Below, piece by piece: positions 7,314 to 14,798 of a DNA stretch of 35,318 nt. Origin of the DNA: JBBDNV01 sp040877415. GTDB lineage: Bacteria > Planctomycetota > Planctomycetia > Pirellulales > PALSA-1355. Positions within the stretch are counted from its first letter, which is position 1. Each line of letters starts with the position of its first letter. Location of the stretch: contig JBBDNV010000045.1 in assembly GCA_040877415.1 (NCBI GenBank), forward strand, positions 1 through 35,318, given 5' to 3'. The position numbers were made by a program, and so were the translations under genes. The notes below the pieces were generated by a model. It was not told the origin of the DNA, searched no databases, and saw nothing but the letters and a program-made list of their open reading frames with translations.

Positions 7314-8711
7314 CTAGTGCTTACGACCCTCTTTGCCGCCGCGTGGTTCACTTGCAAATCGCACATCGACGCTGGCCCGATGCGCCGACAGCCCTTCCTT
7401 GTCGGCCATCACGCGCACGTCGTCGGCCAAAGCCGCCAATTCTTCGCGCGAGCAGCAAATGACGCTGTGGCTGCGCACAAAGTCGCGGGCCGATAGTCCG
7501 CTGGCGAATCGGGCCGTGCCGCCGGTAGGCAGCACGTGCGACGGGCCGGCCGCATAATCCCCCACGGCCACCGGGCTGTAAGCGCCCAGAAACACGGCGC
7601 CGGCGTGACGAATGTCGGCCAACAATTCCTCGGGCCGCACGGTCGCGATGTGCAAGTGCTCAGGCGCGATTTCATCGGCCAGCGCCGCGGCTTCCTTGGC
7701 GTCGGCCACCAACACCAAGGCCCCAAATTGTTCCAGGCTTTGCCGGGCCAGATCGCCCCGTTCGAGATGCGCCGTTTGCGTTTCCAGTTGGGCGGCCGTC
7801 GCTGCGAGCACCTTTTCGCTCCAGGTGATCAGGATGCTTGCGCCCGGCGCGTGCTCGGCCTGCGCGATCAAATCGGCGGCGGCGAAATCGGGGCGCGTCG
7901 ATTCGTCGGCGATCACGACCACTTCGCTGGGGCCCGCGATCGAATCGATGTCCACCTCGCCGAATACGTTTTTCTTGGCCAGCGCCACGAACAAGTTGCC
8001 CGGCCCCACGATCTTGTCGACCTTGCGAATCCCCTCGACGCCGTAAGCCAGCGCCGCCACGCCCTGCGCCCCGCCGACGCGATACACTTCGCCGATGCCC
8101 AGCTCGTGGCAAGTCGCCAGCAGGTCGTCGTTGTACGCGCCAAATTGCGTGGGCGGCGCGACGACCGCCAATTCCTCGACTCCGGCCGCGCGCGCGGGCA
8201 CGGCCGTCATCAGCACCGTCGAAGGATACGCCGCCGCGCCGCCGGGCACGCAAATGCCCACGCGGTCAAGCGGCAAATAGCGCTGAGCCAGGTAGCCGCC
8301 GTGCGGCCATTCGATCCGCACGTCCTGGGGCACGAGTGCTTGCTGGAATTCGAGAATGTTGTCGCGAACGCGGCGGATCGTCTCCAGAAACGCCGGCTCG
8401 GCCTGCCAGTGCGCTCTCTCCAATTCGGACGCCGGGACGCGGATCGTTTCGGCCGTCAGATCCGCCTTGTCGATCCGCGCCGAGTAGTCGAGCACGGCCG
8501 AAATTCCCTTCTCGCGCACGTCGCGGCAAATCCGCTCGACGACTTCCTGCGGCGTGAGCTCCTCGCCAAAAACGTCTTTCGTGCGGCGCCGCCCGGCCGG
8601 GCTGACAATGCTGCCGCGCGGACCGAGCGCCTCGCGCAATGCGGCCAACGCCGTTCGTGCATCGCTCGAACGGCTGTCGATTTGGCGAATGGTAAGCGAT
8701 TTGGAGTTCAT
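7314..8711 (-). CDS. hisD: Histidinol dehydrogenase
   Basis: HisD oxidises L-histidinol to L-histidine in two NAD-dependent steps with zinc. The 465-residue product begins MNSKSLTIRQIDSRSSDAR. It contains ICVPGGAAAYPSTVLMTAVP, GPGNLFVALAKKNVFGEVDI, DSIAGPSEVVVIADE, the zinc-site motif AQAEHAPGA, APEHLHI, and near the end EGLSAHRASVDVR, whose histidine matches the conserved zinc ligand. The glycine-rich GPSHVLPTGGTARF is also typical. An in-frame start at 8810 would add 33 arginine-rich residues and is rejected. It leads the hisD-hisC-hisB group and is divergent from the threonine aldolase at 8934, so its promoter should lie in 8712-8892. No clear promoter was identified there. Confidence 0.96.
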   Translation of the reverse strand: MNSKSLTIRQIDSRSSDARTALAALREALGPRGSIVSPAGRRRTKDVFGEELTPQEVVERICRDVREKGISAVLDYSARIDKADLTAETIRVPASELERAHWQAEPAFLETIRRVRDNILEFQQALVPQDVRIEWPHGGYLAQRYLPLDRVGICVPGGAAAYPSTVLMTAVPARAAGVEELAVVAPPTQFGAYNDDLLATCHELGIGEVYRVGGAQGVAALAYGVEGIRKVDKIVGPGNLFVALAKKNVFGEVDIDSIAGPSEVVVIADESTRPDFAAADLIAQAEHAPGASILITWSEKVLAATAAQLETQTAHLERGDLARQSLEQFGALVLVADAKEAAALADEIAPEHLHIATVRPEELLADIRHAGAVFLGAYSPVAVGDYAAGPSHVLPTGGTARFASGLSARDFVRSHSVICCSREELAALADDVRVMADKEGLSAHRASVDVRFASEPRGGKEGRKH

Positions 8712-8892
8712 GACTCGCCAGCCGGACACTAAGCGCACGCAAGGGTTATGCCCACACACTCGGCTTCGTCGAAGACGCTCGCCTGCGCTTCGGGCCGGCA
8801 TTTCGACCACTGGTCAGGCGCTATGGGGACGGTTACGATTTATTCATCGGCGGATCGTTCGCGCCGAAATATCCATTCTGGCTGATAGCCCA

Positions 8893-8911
8893 GGCGGGGA
8901 AAAGCCCCGCC
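8893..8911 (+). promoter_or_regulatory. Hairpin in the leader of the threonine aldolase gene
   Basis: GGCGGGG (8893-8899) and CCCCGCC (8905-8911) form a perfect 7-base stem with the loop AAAAG. It ends seven bases before the AAGGAG ribosome site (8919-8924) of the next gene. It might affect translation or mRNA stability, but there is no direct evidence for that. Confidence 0.45.
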
Positions 8912-8933
8912 ACGAAGCAAGGAGCCGCCCGCG

Positions 8934-10019
8934 ATGCTCGACAAAGTGCTCGATTTGCGCAGCGACACTCTGACTAAACCCACCAAGGGCATGCGGGCTG
9001 CCATGGCCAATGCCGAAGTGGGCGACGACGTGTTCGACGAGGATCCTTCGGTTCATGCCCTGCAAGACCGCGTCGCCGAAATGCTGGGCAAAGAAGCCGC
9101 CCTTTATGTCCCGTCGGGCTCCATGTCGAATCAGCTAGGCGTGCGCGTCCACTGCGTTCCCGGCGACGAGTTCATCTGCGAGGCCGGCTGCCACATCTAC
9201 AACTACGAGCAGGGGGCGTATGCCCAGCTCAGCGGCATCGCCGCCCGCACCGTCGAAGGGCAAACCGGAGTCATGCGGCTGGAACAACTCACCGGATTGA
9301 TCCGCGGCGACAACGAGCACCTGCTGCGCACGCGGCTGGTGTGCCTGGAAAACACCCACAACCGCGGCGCGGGCCGCATCCAGCCGTACGAAATCGTCGA
9401 ATCGATTTGCAACTGGGCGCATACCAGCGGACTGGTCACGCATCTCGACGGCGCGCGGCTGTTCAACGCCGTGGTGGCCACCGGCATCGAGGCCAAGCGC
9501 TGGTCGCAAAACTTCGATACGGTCAGCGTCTGCTTCAGCAAGGGGCTCGGCGCTCCGGTCGGCTCGGCATTGGCCGGTCCCAAGGATTTGATCCGGAAGG
9601 CGCGCCGGGCCCGCAAACTTTTCGGCGGCGGCATGCGGCAGGCCGGCGTCATCGCCGCCGCCGCGCTCTATGCCCTGGAACATCACATCGACCGTCTGGC
9701 CGACGATCACGCCAACGCCAGGCGTTTGGGCGACGCGGCCCGCGGCATTCGCGGATTGGAGCTACTGGGCGACTCGGTCGACACGAACATCGTCATTTTC
9801 CGCGTCGACCCGGCGCTGGGCACCGCCGCCGAATTCTGCGAAAAGCTCAAAGCCCGCGGGTTGTTTATGCTGGCCATCGGAGCGCAGCAAGTCCGCGCCG
9901 TCGCGCATCTCGACGTGGACGAAGCCGACACGCGGCGGGCCTGTGAAATCCTGGCCGAAGTGGCGAGCCAGGCCCCGCGCACCAAGGTGCCGGCCGGCAA
10001 AGGGATCACGTACGCGTGA
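8934..10019 (+). CDS. ltaE: Low-specificity L-threonine aldolase / beta-eliminating lyase family
   Basis: This PLP-dependent enzyme cleaves threonine or allo-threonine to glycine and acetaldehyde. The product is 361 residues. The N-terminus VLDLRSDTLTKPTKGMRAAM, the segment GDDVFDEDPSV, the Asp of HLDGARLFNA, and the PLP lysine K203 in VCFSKGLGAPVGS are all typical of the aldolase family. The start is supported by AAGGAG at 8919-8924, nine bases upstream. The gene is alone on its strand here, between divergent hisD and convergent gdhA. Related enzymes in this fold include phenylserine aldolases and tryptophanase-like lyases, so the precise substrate is less certain than the family. Confidence 0.92.
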   Translation: MLDKVLDLRSDTLTKPTKGMRAAMANAEVGDDVFDEDPSVHALQDRVAEMLGKEAALYVPSGSMSNQLGVRVHCVPGDEFICEAGCHIYNYEQGAYAQLSGIAARTVEGQTGVMRLEQLTGLIRGDNEHLLRTRLVCLENTHNRGAGRIQPYEIVESICNWAHTSGLVTHLDGARLFNAVVATGIEAKRWSQNFDTVSVCFSKGLGAPVGSALAGPKDLIRKARRARKLFGGGMRQAGVIAAAALYALEHHIDRLADDHANARRLGDAARGIRGLELLGDSVDTNIVIFRVDPALGTAAEFCEKLKARGLFMLAIGAQQVRAVAHLDVDEADTRRACEILAEVASQAPRTKVPAGKGITYA

Positions 10020-10029
10020 CGTCGCCGCT

Positions 10030-10125
10030 TAGCAGCGTGTTGAAAAATTGGGACAGGCACCTCGCGATCACCTTTTATTCTGGGGACATACCGTAAACGG
10101 CTCGGAGCCAGTCCCATTTTTCAAC
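10030..10125. repeat. R1 palindromic repeat, copy B, between convergent ltaE and gdhA
   Basis: The arms are GTTGAAAAATTGGGAC (10039-10054) and GTCCCATTTTTCAAC (10111-10125), paired except for one extra base. Inside lie GGCACC on the left and GGCTCGGAGCC on the right, matching the R1 core in the reverse orientation to copy A. The first 38 bases (10030-10067) match copy C (35268-35305) with one difference. The element fills almost all of the space between the two convergent genes, so it may serve as a two-way terminator; the AAAAA/TTTTT ends would suit that. Confidence 0.85.
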
Positions 10126-10131
10126 GGCCGC

Positions 10132-11373
10132 TTAGGTAATGCCGCCCAACATCGTGGCCCGGCCGACGCGGCCGATCCCCAGAATGTAGGCGGCGGTCCG
10201 CAGGCTGACTTTGCGCTCGTTGGCCAGCGTCCACACGCGCTCAAAGCTGTCGGCCAACACGCGGTCCAGCTCCTGCCGCACGCGGTTGAGTCCCCAGGAA
10301 TAGTGCTGGCGGTTTTGCACCCATTCGAAGTAACTGACCGTCACGCCGCCGGCATTGGCCAGAATGTCGGGCAGCACGACCGTTCCCCGCTCGTCGAAGA
10401 TCTGATCGGCGTCGGGCCACACCGGCTGGTTGGCGGCCTCGATGATCAGGGGCGCCTTCACGCGCGGCGCGTTTTCGGCGGTGATCACGCCCCCCAGCGC
10501 CGCGGGGATCAGCAGCTCGACATCCAGCTCCAGCAGCTCTTCGTTGGAAATCCGTTCGGCCTCCTTGAAGCCTCGCAGCGAACCGTGATCGTGATGCTCG
10601 CGGGCGTGCTGCAGCAGTTTGGGAACATCGAGGCCCTCGGGCCGATAATATCCGCCGCTCATGTCGCTTACGGCTACGATCTTGAGCTCCGCTTCATGCA
10701 CGAACTTGGCGGCATGCGAGCCGACGTTGCCAAAACCCTGCAGCGCCACGCGCGTTTGCGCCGGCTTGCGTCCCAGCCGGCTGAGCATCTTATAGGCCAG
10801 AATCCCGACGCCGCGCCCGGTGGCTTCCTCGCGGCCGGGGATTCCGTGAAGTTCCACCGGCTTGCCGGTCACGCAGCCGGGATTGAAGCCGTGATACTTC
10901 TGGTACTGATTCATGATCCAGGCCATGACTTCGGCGTTGGTGCCCATGTCGGGGGCCGGAATGTCGACGTCGGGCCCAATGACGTCGTGAATGCCGTCGA
11001 TGAACTTGCGCGTGACGCGCTGCAATTCCGGCCGCGTCAACTTCGAGGGATCGATGGCCACGCCTCCCTTGGCTCCGCCGAACGGCAGGTCCACCACCGC
11101 CGTCTTCCAGGTCATCAGCGCGGCCAGCGAGCGGACTTCGCCGAGGTCGATCTCGGGATGATAGCGCAGCCCGCCTTTCATCGGGCCCCGGGCGTCGTCG
11201 TGCTGGACCCGATACCCGATGTAGGTGGCGATTTCTCCGTTGTCCAGCTCGATGGCGATCTGCACCGAGACTTCGCGCTTGGCCGTCAGCATCAATTGCC
11301 GCATGTTTTCGCCCAGATCCATGTGATCGGCCGCGCGGTCGAAGTACAAACGTGTGGCGTCAATGGCTCGCAT
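10132..11373 (-). CDS. gdhA: Glutamate dehydrogenase (Glu/Leu/Phe/Val dehydrogenase family)
   Basis: The enzyme interconverts glutamate and 2-oxoglutarate plus ammonia, linking nitrogen and carbon metabolism. The product is 413 residues, the usual length of the small hexameric form. Visible are the substrate-binding lysines in ARGPMKGGLRYHP and in WKTAVVDLPFGGAKGGV, the catalytic-region Asp in VDIPAPDMGTNAEVMAW, TGKPVELHGIPGREEATGRG, and the Rossmann motif LQGFGNVGSHAA. The Asp in VAVSDMSGG at the end of the next strand fits NAD use, but this does not settle cofactor choice. No ribosome site is seen before the ATG. The gene starts only 32 bases after the toxin gene upstream, so it may be read from the toxin-antitoxin promoter. 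Its TAA stop is six bases from R1 copy B. Confidence 0.95.
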   Translation of the reverse strand: MRAIDATRLYFDRAADHMDLGENMRQLMLTAKREVSVQIAIELDNGEIATYIGYRVQHDDARGPMKGGLRYHPEIDLGEVRSLAALMTWKTAVVDLPFGGAKGGVAIDPSKLTRPELQRVTRKFIDGIHDVIGPDVDIPAPDMGTNAEVMAWIMNQYQKYHGFNPGCVTGKPVELHGIPGREEATGRGVGILAYKMLSRLGRKPAQTRVALQGFGNVGSHAAKFVHEAELKIVAVSDMSGGYYRPEGLDVPKLLQHAREHHDHGSLRGFKEAERISNEELLELDVELLIPAALGGVITAENAPRVKAPLIIEAANQPVWPDADQIFDERGTVVLPDILANAGGVTVSYFEWVQNRQHYSWGLNRVRQELDRVLADSFERVWTLANERKVSLRTAAYILGIGRVGRATMLGGIT

Positions 11374-11405
11374 TGATATCTACTGGACTAAAGTTGCCAA
11401 CTAAG

Positions 11406-11711
11406 TCAGTCGTCGGTTTCCCGTTCTCGCCATTTTTCCACGGAGCGTGCTGTGTGCATGACACCGAGAAAGATAACCTCATCATCCGCGACTTCAAAAA
11501 GGACGATGTAAGGAAAACGGGGGATACGAACGTATCGACAACCCGTTGGCGTTCGGGCAAAGCGGTTCGGATCGCCGATCACGTCAGCGATACGCGATTC
11601 AACCTGGTTCGTGAAGATTTCGCCGAGTCCCGATGAGCGACGATCGTACCAAGCGGCGGCTTCGCGAACGTCGCAGTCGAACAACGGATGATACCGCAGC
11701 CGTCTATCCAT
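11406..11711 (-). CDS. RelE/ParE-type toxin
   Basis: The product is 101 residues of the RelE/ParE toxin fold: an N-terminal helix pair with VREAAAWYDRRSSGLGEIFTN, then the beta-sheet segments RYVRIPRFPYIVLFEV and DDEVIFLGVMHTARSVEKW. The PYIVLFEV...VIFLGVMHTAR pattern is characteristic of the family. Members either cut mRNA on the ribosome (RelE) or poison gyrase (ParE); which applies here is not clear from the sequence. Its ATG overlaps the end of the antitoxin gene by eight bases (ATGGATAG), so the pair is translationally coupled. It is followed after 32 bases by gdhA on the same strand. Confidence 0.88.
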   Translation of the reverse strand: MDRRLRYHPLFDCDVREAAAWYDRRSSGLGEIFTNQVESRIADVIGDPNRFARTPTGCRYVRIPRFPYIVLFEVADDEVIFLGVMHTARSVEKWRERETDD

Positions 11712-11925
11712 TGCGGCGTTTGATCCGTTGCCACGCTTCGTCGTGGCTCAAACCCAACTTCGGATCTTGCAGCATCTCGTCACGGCGGCGGGCGGCCTCT
11801 TTGTCAACCCAGTCGGGAAGGGGGATCTCCACGTCGGCCGCCCCCAGTTCATCCCAGAGCAACTCCACAAGCCGGAGCTTTTCCGCCACCGGCAGAGAGC
11901 GAAGTTCGTCAATGTTCAACGCCAT
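11704..11925 (-). CDS. Antitoxin, addiction-module component family (TIGR02574-like)
   Basis: This 73-residue, mostly helical, charged protein begins MALNIDELRSLPVAEKLRLVELLWDEL. The pattern LPVAEKLRLVELLWDEL followed by PLPDWVDKEAARRRDEM matches the small addiction-module antitoxins that partner RelE/ParE toxins. The start is supported by GAGGAAG (complement of 11932-11938) six bases upstream. A TACAAT box on the same strand (complement of 11974-11979) could be its -10 element, but no good -35 was found. It is placed first in the pair, the usual antitoxin-toxin order. No separate DNA-binding domain is visible. Confidence 0.87.
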   Translation of the reverse strand: MALNIDELRSLPVAEKLRLVELLWDELGAADVEIPLPDWVDKEAARRRDEMLQDPKLGLSHDEAWQRIKRRNG

Positions 11926-12042
11926 TACTATCTTCCTCGAAGCAGTCAGGAAACCGGTGCCGGAACCCTTTGTATTGTACCCACTGACGCACTCTCCATC
12001 GAGGGATGAGCAGCAGGTTCAGCATGCCGCAGTTTGCCACCG

Positions 12043-14520
12043 CTATCGATTCCCGCGCCAGCAGTCGACCGACACCCGGCCGCCGGCAATCGACACGCGC
12101 ACCGCGCCGCAATCGGCCGTGTGCAGCACGCGGCTGCCGCGCGCCTGATACGCGGCTTGCACCGCCGGCAAGCGATCGGACGCTCCGCCGCTGACGATGG
12201 TCCACTCGGGCTTGCTCCAATCGGCAAAACCCGGCGGGTCGCTCGAGGCGCTGCCGTGATGCGGCGCCATGACCACGTCGCAGTCGTACGGCAATTCGGC
12301 CACGACGTCGTCCAATCCGGGCGACTCCAAGTCGCCGGTCAACAGCAGCCGGCGACCGTCGTATTCGATCGCCAGCACGATGCTGTTGGCGTTGTCGCTG
12401 CCCAACACGCCGCGCCGCGGAGGGTGCAGCACTTCGAGCCGCGCCTCGCCCGTGCCGCTTAGCCGGTCGCCGCTCCACACCGCGCGCAGCGGAACTCCCG
12501 AATCGGCGATCGCCGCGCCGAGCGCCGCCAGCGCGCGGCTGCGCTCCTCGAACATCACCGGCGAAACGTACACGGCGCCGACGGAGAATTGTTCCAACAG
12601 GGCCGGCACGGCGTTGTAGTGATCGGCATCGGCGTGCGAGATGACGATCGCGTCCAGATGCGTGATGCCGCGCGACCACAAAAAGCCGGAAACAATGCGG
12701 GCCCCCGTCACCGGCGAGCCGAGCCGTCCGGCGTCGTACAATAGCGTCTGGCCGCCGGGCAGCTCGACCACCACGGCCGTCCCATGCCCGACCGCGAGGA
12801 ACGTGCACTCCAGCCGATCCGCACGCGGCGACCGGGCCAGCGAAATCAACAGGCCCAACGCCACCCAACCGGCCAAAAGCGCCAGGCACCAGCGGCGCGA
12901 CGGCCGGAAGCGCGGCGCCAGCGCCCAGCACCCAAGCGCGCCGTAAAACCCGAGCAACCACCAATTCCCAGGCCCGCTGACCCAGAAATGACTGCCCGGG
13001 CAATGGCGCGCCGTTTCGACGCACGATTGCAGCAGCGCCAGGTTGCCGTCGCACGCCGCGCCGAGAACGGTTCCCACCGGCGGCGCGAGCCAGCCGAACA
13101 GAAAAATGCCGAAACCCAGCGCCATGGCCAACGTGACCGGCACCGCCAAAACCGGCGCCAACACGAAAGCTGCCGGCGAGACCAGGTGAAACCGGGCCAT
13201 CACCAGCGGGCAGATCACCAGCCAGATCATCGCCGTGGCCAGCATCATCCGCCACAACCGGCGGACAAACCAGCGCGCGACGCGCGTCGGCCGCGGCCGC
13301 GTACGCGCGATCAGCCGATCGAGCGGGTCGCGATTTGGCACTCCGTTCGGTCGCGCGGCCATGAATGCCAGCACGCCCACCGAGAGGAACGAGAGCTGCG
13401 TGCCGGCCTGAAAAAGTTCCGCCGGACTGATCGCCAGCACCACGAGTCCCGCGGCGGACAGCGAATTAAATCCCAACGGCTGCCGCGAGAGCACCATACC
13501 CAGGCAAACGACGAGCACCATCACCGTGGCCCGCACCACCGGCGGCTGCGCGTCGGTTGTGGCGGCGTACAACACGCACGCCAGCGCGACGATTCCCAAG
13601 GACCAAGAGCGCCTCACCAATCCCACCCGCATGATGGCAAACAGAAAGCTCGCCAGAATCGCGACGTTCAGTCCTGAAACGACCAAGAGATGAATCGTGC
13701 CGGTTTCGATGAACGCCTGGCGCAAGTCGGGATCCAACTCCTGGCGCGAACCCAGAAACATGGCCGAGGCCAGCCCATAGCGGGCCGGCCCGAGATTGCG
13801 CCACAACAGCGCGTCGCCCCGCGTGCGCAGTTGATCGACCAAACCGGCCGGATTCCACCGCGGGCGGCGTCCGCGCGCGGTCATGCACTCGGGGAATTCA
13901 CATTGCAGCGAACAAAGCCGCCCCTCGGCGCGGGCTTGCGCGGCAAAGTCAAACTCACCCGGATTTGCCGGACCCGGCCAGGCGCCGAGCTGCGCAAAGA
14001 CGCGCAGCCGGTCGCCCCAGCGCACGTCGGTCACATACCCGCCCACGAGCAGGCTGGCCCGGCCCGAGGCCCGACGCCACGTCCCGCGATCGCGAATCGC
14101 GAGCACTTCGATTTCCAGGCGCGTCCGCTCGGTGACGGGAATTACGCGCAGCGCATCGGCCGGCGGCGTCGGAACGTGGCGCGGTCCGCCGAGGGCGCGA
14201 ACCTCGATCGCCGCGGGGCCCGGCACCTCGGGCGCGACCAGTCCGACGTTGTCATTTTCGAACAGCGACCAGCGACAATGGTGCCAGGCCGCGCCCGTGG
14301 CCGCCACGCTCACAACGAGCGGCACGGCAGCCAACCGCAACCGGCCGGTTTGCCAGATCGCCCACCAGGCGATCCAGGCCGCCAGCGCCGCCGGGCACCA
14401 ACACCAAACGGGCCACGCGAGCCATCGATCGAGCACCACGCCCGCGCAGGCCGCGGCCAACACCACGACCAGCGGCTGGTACGCCGTGCGAGTTCCGGTG
14501 ATGATCGGCAGTTCTTGCAT
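12043..14520 (-). CDS. comEC: ComEC/Rec2-type DNA uptake channel protein
   Basis: ComEC forms the inner-membrane channel for single-stranded DNA during natural transformation. The product is 825 residues from MQELPIITGTRTAYQPL. The N-terminus has two or three membrane segments followed by a soluble DUF4131/OB-like region. The competence domain has many membrane helices and includes LLVVSGLNVAILASFLF and the ARATVMVLVVCLG-like segment (VVRATVMVLVVCLGMVLSR). The C-terminal metallo-beta-lactamase domain shows LAVGHGTAVVVELPGG, the motif SHADADHYN (H629 onward), LLLTGDLE and APHHGSASSDPP. The metal-binding histidines and aspartates look intact, so a nuclease role is possible. An upstream in-frame start at 14622 is rejected because it would translate a repeat palindrome. 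It lies upstream of the toxin-antitoxin pair on the same strand. Confidence 0.93.
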   Translation of the reverse strand: MQELPIITGTRTAYQPLVVVLAAACAGVVLDRWLAWPVWCWCPAALAAWIAWWAIWQTGRLRLAAVPLVVSVAATGAAWHHCRWSLFENDNVGLVAPEVPGPAAIEVRALGGPRHVPTPPADALRVIPVTERTRLEIEVLAIRDRGTWRRASGRASLLVGGYVTDVRWGDRLRVFAQLGAWPGPANPGEFDFAAQARAEGRLCSLQCEFPECMTARGRRPRWNPAGLVDQLRTRGDALLWRNLGPARYGLASAMFLGSRQELDPDLRQAFIETGTIHLLVVSGLNVAILASFLFAIMRVGLVRRSWSLGIVALACVLYAATTDAQPPVVRATVMVLVVCLGMVLSRQPLGFNSLSAAGLVVLAISPAELFQAGTQLSFLSVGVLAFMAARPNGVPNRDPLDRLIARTRPRPTRVARWFVRRLWRMMLATAMIWLVICPLVMARFHLVSPAAFVLAPVLAVPVTLAMALGFGIFLFGWLAPPVGTVLGAACDGNLALLQSCVETARHCPGSHFWVSGPGNWWLLGFYGALGCWALAPRFRPSRRWCLALLAGWVALGLLISLARSPRADRLECTFLAVGHGTAVVVELPGGQTLLYDAGRLGSPVTGARIVSGFLWSRGITHLDAIVISHADADHYNAVPALLEQFSVGAVYVSPVMFEERSRALAALGAAIADSGVPLRAVWSGDRLSGTGEARLEVLHPPRRGVLGSDNANSIVLAIEYDGRRLLLTGDLESPGLDDVVAELPYDCDVVMAPHHGSASSDPPGFADWSKPEWTIVSGGASDRLPAVQAAYQARGSRVLHTADCGAVRVSIAGGRVSVDCWRGNR

Positions 14521-14540
14521 GTTCGACGGTTGCCGCCTGA

Positions 14541-14608
14541 TGCCACTGGCGTCTCGCCAGTCGAGTTTCCTCGTGCACTGGATGAGCGCTGACAGGTTCC
14601 CAGTGGCA
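14541..14608. repeat. Nested palindrome between comEC and the S9 peptidase
   Basis: The outer arms TGCCACTGG (14541-14549) and CCAGTGGCA (14600-14608) are perfect 9-base complements. Inside the left half is a second hairpin, ACTGGCG (14545-14551) and CGCCAGT (14555-14561), with a 3-base loop. The two can compete with each other. It sits in the divergent gap (14521-14798), where promoters for both genes are expected. I see no convincing promoter there. Confidence 0.65.
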
Positions 14609-14798
14609 CCCGGCACGCCCATTTCACCTTGCTAGCGGACAAAAGTCACGCCCCCCGGCAACGAATCCGACGCACGGGACGGCCGTCAGCCGCCCCCGGG
14701 CCGCTTGGCGATTGATGCCCCGACCGATAAGCTGAACACGTCGCACGGCGAATTGGCGATTTTGCGCACCGCCCCTCCAAGGACGAAAGGACAAACCC

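Noticed and set aside
10048..11376. 442-codon open frame opposite gdhA
   Set aside because: Antisense shadow; it even starts inside an R1 repeat.
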